A DNA stretch of 64,000 nt from an uncultured Tateyamaria sp. Lineage in GTDB: Bacteria; Pseudomonadota; Alphaproteobacteria; Rhodobacterales; Rhodobacteraceae. This document shows positions 19,526 through 28,008 of this stretch, in pieces. Made by a program: the position numbers and the translations under genes. The stretch lies in contig NZ_CANNDS010000001.1 in the NCBI RefSeq assembly GCF_947503415.1, forward strand, positions 2,142,501 to 2,206,500, read 5' to 3'. Each line of letters starts with the position of its first letter. Within the stretch, counting starts at the first letter, position 1. The notes beneath the pieces are model-generated. The model ran no database searches. It had not been told where the DNA came from and saw nothing but the letters and a program-made list of their open reading frames with translations.

Positions 19526-20146
19526 CTAGTCCCAGCCGTAGTTGAAGGAGACGGACACCCGTTCGTCCTCGGCCATGTTCATGGGCACCTCGTGGCGCAG
19601 CCAGCTTTCCCAGAGCAGCACGTCACCCACGGACGGTTTGGCGTAGTGGAATTGGGCGAGGTCTTCGGGCGCGTCCTTGGTCCGGCCCGGTGAGGCCATC
19701 ATCATGGGCAGGCGGGGGTCTTCGAGTTTCAGGGCGGAGGTCCCTTCGGGCATGGCCACGTATGTCGTGCCGGAGATGACCGAGTGGGGGTGGATGTGCC
19801 CGGTGTGGATGCCCCCTTCGGGCAGGATGTTGATCCAGATGCTGTCGAGTTTCAGCGCCTTGTCCCCCAGATCGAAGGCGAGCGCTTTGGCGAAGGCGGC
19901 GACATGGGCGTCGAGCGTTTTGACAAGGTCGGCGAAGATCGGGAAGCGCCATGGCAGGTCGTCGAGCGACGCGTAGGAGGTGTAGCCGGGATAGCCTTGG
20001 GCCTCGCACCAGTCGTGGCCTGCTTCGTCATCTTCGGCGATGGCGTAGCAGTGTTGTTCCAGCTCGTCCGGGTCGATCTTGGGGGCGAAGTCGGACAGGG
20101 GGGCGTGGTAGAGGCGGGTGGCGAAAAGCGATGTGATACGTGACAT
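19526..20146 (-). CDS. 2OG-Fe(II) oxygenase-like protein (TIGR02466 type)
   Basis: 206 residues of the uncharacterised family often labelled TIGR02466, a 2-oxoglutarate/iron oxygenase fold. It begins ITSLFATRLYHAPLSDF, and the core shows WINILPEGGIHTGHIHPHSV (likely first iron ligands in HTGHIHPH), GTTYVAMPEG and near the end LWESWLRHEVPMN followed by RVSVSFNYGWD, where the second His and a 2OG-binding Arg would lie. The substrate is unknown. It is 101 bp upstream of the carbonic anhydrase on the same strand and about 56 bp downstream of a membrane-protein gene, so the three could be co-transcribed. Confidence 0.8.
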   Translation of the reverse strand: MSRITSLFATRLYHAPLSDFAPKIDPDELEQHCYAIAEDDEAGHDWCEAQGYPGYTSYASLDDLPWRFPIFADLVKTLDAHVAAFAKALAFDLGDKALKLDSIWINILPEGGIHTGHIHPHSVISGTTYVAMPEGTSALKLEDPRLPMMMASPGRTKDAPEDLAQFHYAKPSVGDVLLWESWLRHEVPMNMAEDERVSVSFNYGWD

Positions 20147-20202
20147 GGCGCTGTGATAGCGAAGACCGGGGGGCTTGGCGACCCGGGTGTGACGTCCGGT
20201 GG

Positions 20203-20757
20203 TCAGCCCACATCGAGACCGATGGAGGACATCAGCCGGTAGTAGCCGAACATGGCGGCGAGGAAGAAGCCGAACAGCACCAATTCGTGCTTGAAGTGGT
20301 GCGAGTGAAAGAAGTGCCGGTCGTGGTGGTGGATCACATCCATCAGCTCATCCGCGAACCGGATCGACAGGAAAGTGCCGATGGCCGACAGCGCGATCAC
20401 GGCCCAGTAGGGCACGGGCGTGGTCAGGATGGTGTGGAAGGCGCGTGTCAGGACGGTGGTGTCGTAAGCATTGGGCCAGAAGAGCAGGGCGGTCACGTTG
20501 ACGGCCCCGGCCACGGCCCAGACCGCGATTTCCGAGATCACCATGCGGATGCCGAACAGCAGGCGCAGGGGGAAGTCCAGAAGGAAGCCCGCGTCGGCCA
20601 CGGGGGTGCAGAGAACGAAAAAGCTCCAGGTCAGCAGGGCGACGATGCCGCTGGTTGCCAGATCGTACTGGTAGTTGAGATAGGCGAAATAGCCCACCAG
20701 CAGGCTGAGCAGGAGGCCGAATTTGATCAGGACCTGTCGTTTGGGATGCGATGACAT
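20203..20757 (-). CDS. Membrane protein with His-rich loop, function unknown
   Basis: 184 residues with about five hydrophobic segments (first at LLLSLLVGYFAYLNYQY). Before the last helix lies a striking histidine-rich stretch, DVIHHHDRHFFHSHHFKHE (about residues 142-160), with nine histidines, that could bind metal. I do not recognise the family. It is followed on the same strand by the 2OG-oxygenase-like gene and the carbonic anhydrase, a setting in which metal handling would make sense, but that is inference only. Confidence 0.7.
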   Translation of the reverse strand: MSSHPKRQVLIKFGLLLSLLVGYFAYLNYQYDLATSGIVALLTWSFFVLCTPVADAGFLLDFPLRLLFGIRMVISEIAVWAVAGAVNVTALLFWPNAYDTTVLTRAFHTILTTPVPYWAVIALSAIGTFLSIRFADELMDVIHHHDRHFFHSHHFKHELVLFGFFLAAMFGYYRLMSSIGLDVG

Positions 20758-20866
20758 GCGCTTGTGCCCTGCGGTGTCTTTGATCCGATGTGGGTATCAT
20801 GGCCGACGGGAGTGATCCAGCCGGATTGCCCGGGTCCGGTTGGGCAGAGACACTGCGCCGCGCGGC

Positions 20867-21817
20867 CTATGCCGCTGTCACCAAGTCCACGATATCTATG
20901 TCGTCTATGGTCAGTGGCCCTTCGACATCGCGCAACGTGATGTAGGTCGTCATTTCGGGATCATCGTTGGTCGCGCTGAAGGTCAGTTGCACCTGATAAT
21001 CGCCTTCTGATGACAGAGGCAGGAGGTCTGTGCTGGCGAGGATCCGGTCCTGTTGTCCTTCGGCCCTGTCGATTTCGATAACCAACGTGTCTTCTTCCGT
21101 GTCAAAGCCGTTGAACACCACGCCGGAAAACGAGCGGATCGATGTGGCCGTACTGTCCGGGCCGTTGAACTGATCCTCGATCACTGTCAATTCTGCGGTG
21201 AAGGCGTCGTTGCCCTCGCCCCCCGTGACGCCCACCGACGAGAAGTCTGGCACAGCGTCGCCCACGAAAGAGGTCACTGTGATCGTGTCGTCGCCAGCGC
21301 CTGCGTCGCTTTGGGTAAATGAATCAAAGATGGTTGTAGACAGATTGATGGTGAGGACGTCATCCCCTGCGCCGCCCAACAGAAAGTTCCCTTCGCCCGC
21401 GACAAGCGTGTCGTTGCCGTCGTCGCCATGAATGCTGTGATTGACCCCAAACCCTTCGATCACGATTGAATCGTCGCCTACGCCACCGCGGATGTCGAAG
21501 CTTTCCCCGCCCGTGATGGTTGCGACATCGTCGCCACCGGCCAGGTCGACCGTGGTAATCATGGGAAGCAGGTCCTCGGACGAGATGCCAGCGATCAGCG
21601 TGTCGTCGCCTTCGGTCCCGGTCACGGCTTCGGTGCCGTCAAACGCAAGCACTGCGCCATCGACTTCGGTGTCAGGCTCTGCCGGGGGGAGGTCCTCGTC
21701 CGGAGCACCCTCTGCGGTGTCGTCATCACGCGCAACAGGTCCGTCATCATCTTCGAAAAACGGAATGGAGACCACCACCCCAAGCAATCCCAAAAGCGCA
21801 AGTGCACCCATTTGCAT
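20867..21817 (-). CDS. RTX-repeat (haemolysin-type calcium-binding) protein
   Basis: 316 residues. One N-terminal hydrophobic segment ([17 protein letters not shown]) is followed by an acidic linker rich in Asp, Glu and Pro (about 22-55), then several glycine/aspartate repeats: [35 protein letters not shown] and [11 protein letters not shown], which are RTX-type calcium-binding nonapeptides. The C-terminal 120 residues are a beta-rich domain without a match I know. RTX proteins usually leave by type I secretion; the N-terminal anchor suggests this one may be membrane-attached. No secretion genes are nearby. Confidence 0.75.
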   Translation of the reverse strand: MQMGALALLGLLGVVVSIPFFEDDDGPVARDDDTAEGAPDEDLPPAEPDTEVDGAVLAFDGTEAVTGTEGDDTLIAGISSEDLLPMITTVDLAGGDDVATITGGESFDIRGGVGDDSIVIEGFGVNHSIHGDDGNDTLVAGEGNFLLGGAGDDVLTINLSTTIFDSFTQSDAGAGDDTITVTSFVGDAVPDFSSVGVTGGEGNDAFTAELTVIEDQFNGPDSTATSIRSFSGVVFNGFDTEEDTLVIEIDRAEGQQDRILASTDLLPLSSEGDYQVQLTFSATNDDPEMTTYITLRDVEGPLTIDDIDIVDLVTAA

Positions 21818-21963
21818 GCCCCCCCATCACTGGCTGGAACGCTAGGTTTGACGCCAATGCGAGTCAAGTTGCGGTACGGGTTGATACCGCGCCATGTGTG
21901 AGCCCGTGTCACGCGGTCCACGTTTCCTGCGTCGGAGCGGCGAATTTCCTTTGTGGAATGGGG

Positions 21964-21992
21964 TTGCCATACATCCGTGGCCCCCATATACC
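21964..21992 (+). promoter_or_regulatory. Promoter of the rpmC block
   Basis: TTGCCA at 21964-21969, a 17-bp spacer and TATACC at 21987-21992, 80 bp upstream of rpmC. Similar to the promoters at 3816, 29537 and 60439. Confidence 0.68.
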
Positions 21993-22071
21993 GCCCCTCT
22001 ATTCACCCACTCCACGGGAATCGGTGTCACGTCTTTGGCGGCACCCTCGTGATGTTGAAAGGAAAAGGCGC

Positions 22072-22272
22072 ATGAACGCCCAGGAACTTCGGGATAAGTC
22101 CCCGGACCAACTTCGTGATGAGTTGGCCAATCTGAAGAAAGAAGCCTTTAACCTGCGTTTCCAGCAGGCCACAGGTCAGCTTGAGAACCCGGCGCGTCTG
22201 CGTTCGGTCCGTCGCGATGCAGCCCGCGTCAAGACGATCCTCAACGAACAAGCCGCCAAAGCGGCCGAATAA
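22072..22272 (+). CDS. rpmC: 50S ribosomal protein L29
   Basis: 66 residues, usual length. It starts [20 protein letters not shown] and has [20 protein letters not shown], the L29 hallmark. L29 sits at the tunnel exit near L23. ATG 22072 is preceded by AAAGGAAAAGG; longer readings of the frame have no support. It opens the third ribosomal block, 5 kb away from rplP, its normal left neighbour. Confidence 0.97.
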   Translation: MNAQELRDKSPDQLRDELANLKKEAFNLRFQQATGQLENPARLRSVRRDAARVKTILNEQAAKAAE

Positions 22273-22284
22273 GGAGAGCACGAA

Positions 22285-22515
22285 ATGCCAAAGCGTATCC
22301 TGTCTGGCGTCGTGACTTCCGACGCAAACGCCCAAACAGTCACCGTGTCCGTCGAGCGCCGCTTTACGCATCCGGTTCTGAAGAAAACCATTCGTAAGTC
22401 CAAGAAGTACCGGGCGCACGATGAACAGAATGCCTTCAAGGTCGGTGACACCGTTCGCATCATTGAATGCGCGCCGAAATCGAAGACAAAACGCTGGGAG
22501 GTGCTGGAGGCGTAA
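22285..22515 (+). CDS. rpsQ: 30S ribosomal protein S17
   Basis: 76 residues. It starts [20 protein letters not shown] and contains [20 protein letters not shown] and [15 protein letters not shown], characteristic of S17, an early-binding 16S rRNA protein. AAGGAGAGC precedes the ATG; rplN follows after 81 bp. Confidence 0.97.
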   Translation: MPKRILSGVVTSDANAQTVTVSVERRFTHPVLKKTIRKSKKYRAHDEQNAFKVGDTVRIIECAPKSKTKRWEVLEA

Positions 22516-22596
22516 GCCCCCGGCATTTTGCCGCATTAATCGAAACCCTGGGGATCAGGCGAACGCATCAGCCCCCCAAAGGTCGGGAGAAACCAT

Positions 22597-22965
22597 ATGA
22601 TCCAGATGCAAACAAACCTGGATGTTGCTGACAACTCTGGCGCCCGCCGAGTTCAGTGCATCAAGGTTCTGGGTGGTTCCAAGCGTAAATACGCATCCGT
22701 CGGCGACGTCATTGTCGTGTCGGTCAAGGAAGCCATCCCACGCGGTCGCGTGAAAAAAGGGGACGTCCGCAAGGCCGTCGTCGTCCGCACCGCCAAGGAA
22801 GTTCGTCGCGAAGATGGAACCGCCATCCGTTTCGACCGCAACGCAGCTGTTATCCTGAATAACAACAACGAGCCCGTCGGCACCCGTATCTTTGGGCCCG
22901 TCGTGCGTGAGTTGCGCGGCAAGAACTTCATGAAAATCATCTCGCTTGCGCCGGAGGTGCTGTGA
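22597..22965 (+). CDS. rplN: 50S ribosomal protein L14
   Basis: 122 residues, exact usual length. [20 protein letters not shown] and the end [20 protein letters not shown] are diagnostic. L14 forms intersubunit bridges with 16S rRNA. GGGAGA lies upstream. Only 1 bp separates it from rplX. Confidence 0.98.
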   Translation: MIQMQTNLDVADNSGARRVQCIKVLGGSKRKYASVGDVIVVSVKEAIPRGRVKKGDVRKAVVVRTAKEVRREDGTAIRFDRNAAVILNNNNEPVGTRIFGPVVRELRGKNFMKIISLAPEVL

Positions 22966-22966
22966 C

Positions 22967-23272
22967 ATGGCTGCGAAACTGAAAAAAGGCGACAAGGTCG
23001 TCGTGCTGACAGGCAAGGACAAGGGCAAGGAAGGCACCATTTCTTCCGTGAACCCGTCTGCCAACAAAGCCGTTGTTGACGGTGTGAACATCGCGATCCG
23101 CGCCACACGTCAAAGCCAGGAAAGCCAAGGTGGCCGCATCCCCAAAGCGATGCCCATCGACCTTTCCAACCTGGCCTTGCTGGACGCGAACGGCAAACCC
23201 ACCCGCGTTGGTTTCAAAATGGACGGCGACAAGAAAGTGCGCTTTGCCAAGACAACAGGGGACGTGATCTGA
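22967..23272 (+). CDS. rplX: 50S ribosomal protein L24
   Basis: 101 residues. [20 protein letters not shown] with the KOW motif identifies L24, one of the assembly initiators of the large subunit. ATG 22967 is chosen because GGAGG lies 9-13 nt before it and the product then has the normal N-terminus. It shares 1 bp with rplE (TGATG). Confidence 0.97.
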   Translation: MAAKLKKGDKVVVLTGKDKGKEGTISSVNPSANKAVVDGVNIAIRATRQSQESQGGRIPKAMPIDLSNLALLDANGKPTRVGFKMDGDKKVRFAKTTGDVI

Positions 23273-23835
23273 TGCTTGACACAGCAAACTACACCCCGCG
23301 CCTGAAGGCCCAGTTCAAGGACAGCATCCGCGCTGCCATGAAAGAGGAATTCGGCTACAAGAACGACATGCAGATCCCGCGTCTGGACAAGATCGTTCTG
23401 AACATCGGCTGCGGTGCTGAAGCTGTCCGTGACAGCAAGAAAGCAAAATCCGCACAGGAAGATCTGACCGCCATCGCCGGTCAAAAGGCATTGACCACGA
23501 AAGCCAAGAAATCCATCGCGGGTTTCCGGGTGCGTGAAGACATGCCCCTGGGTGCCAAAGTCACCCTGCGCGGCGATCGCATGTATGAATTCCTGGACCG
23601 TCTGATCACTATCGCTTTGCCCCGCGTCCGCGACTTCCGCGGCGTGTCCGGCAATTCCTTTGATGGCCGTGGCAACTATGCCATGGGCATGAAAGAGCAC
23701 ATCGTCTTCCCCGAGATCGACTTCGACAAAGTTGACGAGACCTGGGGGATGGACATCGTGATCACCACGACAGCCCACACCGATGCCGAAGCAAAATCCT
23801 TGCTCAAGCATTTCAACATGCCCTTCAACTCGTAA
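23272..23835 (+). CDS. rplE: 50S ribosomal protein L5
   Basis: 187 residues. It shows [20 protein letters not shown], the [20 protein letters not shown] block and the C-terminal [20 protein letters not shown]5 binds 5S rRNA and contacts the P-site tRNA. Start coupled to the rplX stop. Confidence 0.97.
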   Translation: MLDTANYTPRLKAQFKDSIRAAMKEEFGYKNDMQIPRLDKIVLNIGCGAEAVRDSKKAKSAQEDLTAIAGQKALTTKAKKSIAGFRVREDMPLGAKVTLRGDRMYEFLDRLITIALPRVRDFRGVSGNSFDGRGNYAMGMKEHIVFPEIDFDKVDETWGMDIVITTTAHTDAEAKSLLKHFNMPFNS

Positions 23836-23853
23836 GCGCAGGAGAGACAAGAT

Positions 23854-24159
23854 ATGGCTAAAAAATCCATGATCGCGCGCGAAGTGAAGCGCGAAAAGCT
23901 GGTGAAGAAGTACGCCGCAAAGCGTGCCGAGCTCAAAGCAATCATCAGCGATGAAACCAAACCGATGGAAGAGCGTTTCCGCGCCTCGCTGAAGCTGGCA
24001 AAACTGCCCCGCAACAGCTCGGCCACACGCCTTCACAACCGCTGCCAGCTGACCGGTCGTCCGCATGCGTATTACCGCAAGCTGAAGATCAGCCGGATCG
24101 CGCTGCGGGACCTTGGCTCTCAGGGCCAAATCCCCGGCCTCGTGAAATCAAGCTGGTAA
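23854..24159 (+). CDS. rpsN: 30S ribosomal protein S14 (zinc-free type)
   Basis: 101 residues, the longer form without the CxxC-CxxC zinc ribbon. [20 protein letters not shown] at the start and [20 protein letters not shown] in the C-terminal half are diagnostic. S14 belongs to the 30S head. AGGAGAGAC precedes the ATG. Confidence 0.97.
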   Translation: MAKKSMIAREVKREKLVKKYAAKRAELKAIISDETKPMEERFRASLKLAKLPRNSSATRLHNRCQLTGRPHAYYRKLKISRIALRDLGSQGQIPGLVKSSW

Positions 24160-24172
24160 GGGAGAGAACGAT

Positions 24173-24565
24173 ATGAACGATCCTATCGGCGATATGCTCA
24201 CCCGTATCCGCAACAGCCAGATGCGCGGCAAATCCGTGGTCTCGACTCCTGCGTCGAAACTGCGCGAACACGTGCTCGAAGTGTTGGCGGACGAGGGTTA
24301 CATCCGTGGTTTCGAGAAAACCACCGGTGAGAACGGCCACCCGGCCATTGAAATCAGCCTCAAGTACTACGAAGGCGAGCCTGTGATCCGCGAGCTTAAG
24401 CGCGTGTCCAAGCCCGGCCGTCGTGTGTACATGGGTGTGGGCGACATCCCGCAGGTCCGTCAGGGTCTGGGCGTGTCCATCGTGTCCACGTCCAAGGGCG
24501 TGATGTCGGATGCAAACGCACGCAGCCAGAATGTTGGCGGCGAAGTGCTTTGCACGATCTTCTAA
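24173..24565 (+). CDS. rpsH: 30S ribosomal protein S8
   Basis: 130 residues. Starts [20 protein letters not shown] and ends with [19 protein letters not shown], matching the S8 C-terminal signature. S8 binds the centre of 16S rRNA and in E. coli represses the spc operon by binding mRNA near rplE; such a site was not identified here. GGGAGAG lies upstream. Confidence 0.97.
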   Translation: MNDPIGDMLTRIRNSQMRGKSVVSTPASKLREHVLEVLADEGYIRGFEKTTGENGHPAIEISLKYYEGEPVIRELKRVSKPGRRVYMGVGDIPQVRQGLGVSIVSTSKGVMSDANARSQNVGGEVLCTIF

Positions 24566-24577
24566 GGAGAACAGCAG

Positions 24578-25111
24578 ATGTCTCGTATTGGTAAAAAACC
24601 GGTCGATCTGCCCTCGGGTGTTTCCGCATCCGTCTCCGGTCAGACGATCGAAGTGAAGGGCCCCAAGGGGACCCGCAGCTTCACCGCCACCGACGACGTG
24701 ACCCTCAATGTTGAGGACAACGTTGTTACCATTCAGCCTCGCGGCAAGTCCAAGCGCGCGCGCCAGCAGTGGGGCATGTCCCGCACGCAGGTGCAGAATT
24801 GCGTGACCGGCGTAACCGACGGCTTCAAGAAAGAGCTGGAAATCCAGGGCGTGGGTTACCGGGCCAGCATGCAGGGCAACACCCTGAAGCTGAACCTTGG
24901 TCTGTCCCACGACGTGGACTTCACAGCGCCCGAGGGCATCACCGTGACGGCGCCCAAACAGACCGAGATTGTTGTCGAAGGTATCGACCAGCAGCAGGTC
25001 GGCGAAGTGGCCGCAAAAATCCGCGAGTGGCGCAAGCCCGAGCCCTATAAAGGCAAAGGCATCCGCTACAAGGGCGAGTTCATCTTCCGTAAGGAAGGCA
25101 AGAAGAAGTAA
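24578..25111 (+). CDS. rplF: 50S ribosomal protein L6
   Basis: 177 residues, standard. [20 protein letters not shown] and the C-terminal signature [20 protein letters not shown] are present. L6 lies near the sarcin-ricin loop. AAGGAGAAC precedes the ATG. Confidence 0.97.
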   Translation: MSRIGKKPVDLPSGVSASVSGQTIEVKGPKGTRSFTATDDVTLNVEDNVVTIQPRGKSKRARQQWGMSRTQVQNCVTGVTDGFKKELEIQGVGYRASMQGNTLKLNLGLSHDVDFTAPEGITVTAPKQTEIVVEGIDQQQVGEVAAKIREWRKPEPYKGKGIRYKGEFIFRKEGKKK

Positions 25112-25122
25112 GGACCAGACAG

Positions 25123-25482
25123 ATGGCAAACAGCAAACGGACCCTGTTCCTCAAGCGCCGCCTGCGCGTCCGGAACAAACTTCGCAAGGTCAACGCCGGG
25201 CGTCCCCGCCTGAGCGTGCACCGTTCCAACAAGAACATCAGCGTGCAGCTGATCGACGATGTGAACGGCGTGACACTGGCCTCGGCCTCGACCCTGGAAA
25301 AAGACCTGGGCGTGGTTGGCAAGAACAACGTGGAGGCCGCTTCGAAAGTGGGCACCGCGATTGCCGAGCGTGCAAAGAAAGCTGGCGTGAGCGAAGCATA
25401 TTTCGACCGCGGCGGTTTCCTCTTTCATGGCAAGGTGAAGGCAGTTGCCGACGCCGCGCGTGAAGGTGGTCTCAAGATCTAA
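25123..25482 (+). CDS. rplR: 50S ribosomal protein L18
   Basis: 119 residues. It shows [20 protein letters not shown] near the N-terminus and ends [20 protein letters not shown], typical of L18, which binds 5S rRNA together with L5 and L25. AAGGACC lies upstream. Confidence 0.97.
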   Translation: MANSKRTLFLKRRLRVRNKLRKVNAGRPRLSVHRSNKNISVQLIDDVNGVTLASASTLEKDLGVVGKNNVEAASKVGTAIAERAKKAGVSEAYFDRGGFLFHGKVKAVADAAREGGLKI

Positions 25483-25490
25483 GACCCTGA

Positions 25491-25510
25491 GAGGGGCGGC
25501 GACGCCCCTC
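25491..25510 (+). promoter_or_regulatory. GNRA-capped hairpin between rplR and rpsE
   Basis: GAGGGGCG (25491-25498), loop GCGA, CGCCCCTC (25503-25510): a perfect 8-bp stem with a GNRA tetraloop and no T-tract. A second, weaker hairpin (GGGCC-ATGAT-GGCCC, 25522-25536) follows. It could be a processing, stability or protein-binding site in the spc mRNA. Confidence 0.6.
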
Positions 25511-25585
25511 CGATGATCCGGGGGCCATGATGGCCCACCAGGATTGAGTAAACTGGCGCAAGCCACCAATTCAAAGGATGTTCTG

Positions 25586-26164
25586 ATGGCAGAACGTGAT
25601 AACCGCCGGGGCAACCGTCGCGACCGCGACGAGGCACCGGAATTTGCAGATCGCCTGGTTGCGATCAACCGTGTGTCGAAAACCGTGAAGGGTGGTAAGC
25701 GCTTTGGGTTTGCCGCACTCGTTGTTGTGGGCGACCAGAAGGGCCGCGTTGGTTTTGGCAAAGGCAAAGCGAAAGAGGTCCCCGAGGCCATCCGCAAAGC
25801 CACCGAGCAAGCCAAGCGCCAGATGATCCGCGTGCAACTGCGCGAAGGTCGGACCCTGCACCACGACATGGAAGGGCGTCACGGCGCCGGCAAAGTCGTC
25901 ATGCGCACCGCGCCTGAAGGTACTGGTATCATCGCCGGTGGTCCGATGCGTGCCGTGTTCGAAATGCTGGGTGTGAAGGACGTTGTGTCCAAGTCCATCG
26001 GCTCGCAGAACCCCTACAACATGATCCGCGCCACCATGGACGGCCTGCGCAAAGAGCAGTCGCCCCGTGGTGTGGCCCAACGTCGTGGCAAGAAGGTTGC
26101 TGACATCCTGCCCAAGCGGGATGAAGCGCCCAACGAGTCCGCTCAAGTGGCTGAGGAGGCCTAA
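25586..26164 (+). CDS. rpsE: 30S ribosomal protein S5
   Basis: 192 residues starting [23 protein letters not shown] 25586 has AAGGA 9-13 nt upstream; the frame is open 14 codons further but without support. The double-stranded-RNA-binding N-terminal domain ([20 protein letters not shown]) and [20 protein letters not shown] block are normal. S5 helps shape the mRNA channel. The C-terminus is extended by an acidic tail. Confidence 0.97.
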   Translation: MAERDNRRGNRRDRDEAPEFADRLVAINRVSKTVKGGKRFGFAALVVVGDQKGRVGFGKGKAKEVPEAIRKATEQAKRQMIRVQLREGRTLHHDMEGRHGAGKVVMRTAPEGTGIIAGGPMRAVFEMLGVKDVVSKSIGSQNPYNMIRATMDGLRKEQSPRGVAQRRGKKVADILPKRDEAPNESAQVAEEA

Positions 26165-26169
26165 GTCAG

Positions 26170-26358
26170 ATGGCAAAGACAATCGTCGTCAAGCAGATCG
26201 GCTCCCCCATCCGTCGTCCCGCGAAACAGCGCGCGACATTGATCGGTCTGGGCCTGAACAAGATGCACAAAACCCGTGAGCTGGAAGACACCCCTTCCGT
26301 GCGCGGCATGATCAGATCGATCTCTCACATGGTCGAGATTATCGAAGAGAAGGGCTAA
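26170..26358 (+). CDS. rpmD: 50S ribosomal protein L30
   Basis: 62 residues: [20 protein letters not shown], then [20 protein letters not shown] and [14 protein letters not shown], all typical of L30. It is the last gene of this block; a terminator begins 24 bp after the stop and rplO is 3.3 kb away instead of adjacent. Confidence 0.96.
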   Translation: MAKTIVVKQIGSPIRRPAKQRATLIGLGLNKMHKTRELEDTPSVRGMIRSISHMVEIIEEKG

Positions 26359-26379
26359 ACGCCCCATCAGAACTGCAAA

Positions 26380-27195
26380 CTAGCCCGGCCCTTCGTGGTC
26401 GGGCTCTTTGTTTTTGAAACGGCGAATGAATGTTCGGTGGTACAATCCGATCTCGTCAGAAAAGTCTTGGGATTGTAGTCCCGCAACCGTGACCATGTTC
26501 AGTGCTGAAGCTATGTTTTCTTCGGATACATCTGGGTCGAATTTGTCGATGTCATTCCTTGCATAGTGGAAAACTGCTGCTGTAGCAGCGTACAAATAGG
26601 CCCAAAAGACAGTCCGTTCTCGAACCTCTGACCCGTGATCGATGAACTGCACACCGTTTTCAGCAGAGTCGAGAGTCCCTTTCCAGCGCGCTAGTGCTAC
26701 TTGATATTCACCTAACAGCGTGGCGATGTAAGAAGCGAATTCGTCACTTTCACTGTGCTCGACGAGCTCTCTAAAGACCTTGATTTCTTCGTCACCAAGT
26801 TCGAGAGCGTCGAGGCTCTCGCGGCGAATTTCTTCACTGTTCTTACTCTCGATTAGTGAGGCGAGTTGATGTGAGAAGCGGATCCCGTTTCGAAAGATTT
26901 CGCATGCTCCACTTAAGGCAAGCGGAAGGTATGCCTTTGCGGATAAAAATTTGCGCTTCCGGGATGCAGCGGCAAGTTCGTCTTGTTTTGATATGTTGGT
27001 TAGAACACCTGCGACCGCCAAAGTTGCGGACAGCAAAGAGACCAAAGCGGTAGCGCCGTACGTGGCCCATCTCTTCCACTCACTAGCGATTTCGGCATCT
27101 AAAACGATTGCCACAACGGAGGCGACTACTGCACCAACGAACAAGCCAAATGGTGTGTTATCAAGAATGTGTTTTGGACGCAAAATTAGTGCCAA
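26380..27195 (-). CDS. Unknown membrane protein, low GC
   Basis: 271 residues. Two hydrophobic segments near the N-terminus (FGLFVGAVVASVVAIVL and ATYGATALVSLLSATLAVAGVL) are followed by a long, mostly helical cytoplasmic part rich in Glu, Ser and Ala. I do not recognise it. The architecture, two N-terminal helices plus a helical sensor-like domain, recalls small membrane effectors but no motif proves this. GC content and codon use (many TTT, AAA, GAA) differ sharply from the flanking ribosomal genes, suggesting recent transfer. Its C-terminal codons contain the rpmD terminator, and ATG 27195 directly abuts the stop of the VWA gene. Confidence 0.65.
   Translation of the reverse strand: MALILRPKHILDNTPFGLFVGAVVASVVAIVLDAEIASEWKRWATYGATALVSLLSATLAVAGVLTNISKQDELAAASRKRKFLSAKAYLPLALSGACEIFRNGIRFSHQLASLIESKNSEEIRRESLDALELGDEEIKVFRELVEHSESDEFASYIATLLGEYQVALARWKGTLDSAENGVQFIDHGSEVRERTVFWAYLYAATAAVFHYARNDIDKFDPDVSEENIASALNMVTVAGLQSQDFSDEIGLYHRTFIRRFKNKEPDHEGPG
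26382..26416 (+). terminator. Terminator after rpmD
   Basis: AGCCCGGCC (26382-26390) pairs with GGTCGGGCT (26397-26405) around CTTCGT, followed by CTTTGTTTTT. It lies within the last codons of the convergent membrane-protein gene, whose stop is at 26380. Confidence 0.93.
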
Positions 27196-27196
27196 C

Positions 27197-27925
27197 CTAT
27201 GATTTTATAATTTTGTCGAAATATGTCAGCGCCCCAATCAACGCACACCCCAACGTCGCCCGTAACGCATCGGCCAACTCGTCCACCGTCTCGGTCGAGA
27301 CATAGAGCCCGCCTGTCCGGTCTGCGAGGCATTTGGCGACCGTGTTGCCTGCGCCCACGTCCACCTGTTCGGGGTTGTCCCAGCTGAAGAAATCCACAAC
27401 CACCTGAAAGCCGATGACATGCACCGTCAGGTCGCGCGCCTCTTGGGTCAGTGCCGTGCCCAAAGCGCAAGGCCGCCCGCCGCAGGTCTCATTCCCGTCT
27501 GTCACCAGCACCACGATGCCGGAGCGGTTGCGGTAGTCGAGCGCGTCTGCGGCCGCCCGGACGGACGCGGCCAGCGCCGTGAGGCCCTTGGGCTGCATCC
27601 CGTCGATCTGGCTGATGATGTCCACCGCCGCATCCGCACGGGGTCCAAAGCGCAGGTCGATATTGGCGCAGCTGTCGGCATTGGCGCCGGGGCCGTAGGT
27701 CAGCAGGCCCACGCGGCGGAAGGGCGTGATGTCGGGCAGGGCGTCCCGCAGGGCATCGCGTGCGTCCACGATGCGGGTTTTGCGGGAGACGTCGAAGCTC
27801 AGCTCGTCCATGGAGGCCGATCCGTCAAAGACCAGCATCGCGTCGCGGGCGCAGCCCGTGGCGAGGCTTGTGGAGGGCAGGGTGGCGATGAGTGCGGTGG
27901 CGATCAGTGTTTGGAAACGTCCCAT
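27197..27925 (-). CDS. Secreted von Willebrand factor A domain protein
   Basis: 242 residues with a signal peptide (MGRFQTLIATALIATLPSTS, cut near LA). The VWA domain has the metal-ion site DGSAS at residues 34-38, the Thr loop in QPKGLTALAASVRAA and the third acidic position in VVLVTDGNETCGG, so the MIDAS is complete. Cysteine pairs are likely in ETCGGRPCA. The last residues LIGALTYFDKIIKS are hydrophobic and may be a natural end or a changed tail next to the low-GC gene. ATG 27925 is preferred over an upstream start since it gives the signal peptide. Role unknown. Confidence 0.8.
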   Translation of the reverse strand: MGRFQTLIATALIATLPSTSLATGCARDAMLVFDGSASMDELSFDVSRKTRIVDARDALRDALPDITPFRRVGLLTYGPGANADSCANIDLRFGPRADAAVDIISQIDGMQPKGLTALAASVRAAADALDYRNRSGIVVLVTDGNETCGGRPCALGTALTQEARDLTVHVIGFQVVVDFFSWDNPEQVDVGAGNTVAKCLADRTGGLYVSTETVDELADALRATLGCALIGALTYFDKIIKS

Positions 27926-28008
27926 GCGTGCGAGACTGGCACTGCCGTCGGGGCAAAACAATCCTGCGCGCATTGTGTGCCGTCGATTTGATGCCTAGCC
28001 TGCGGTCC

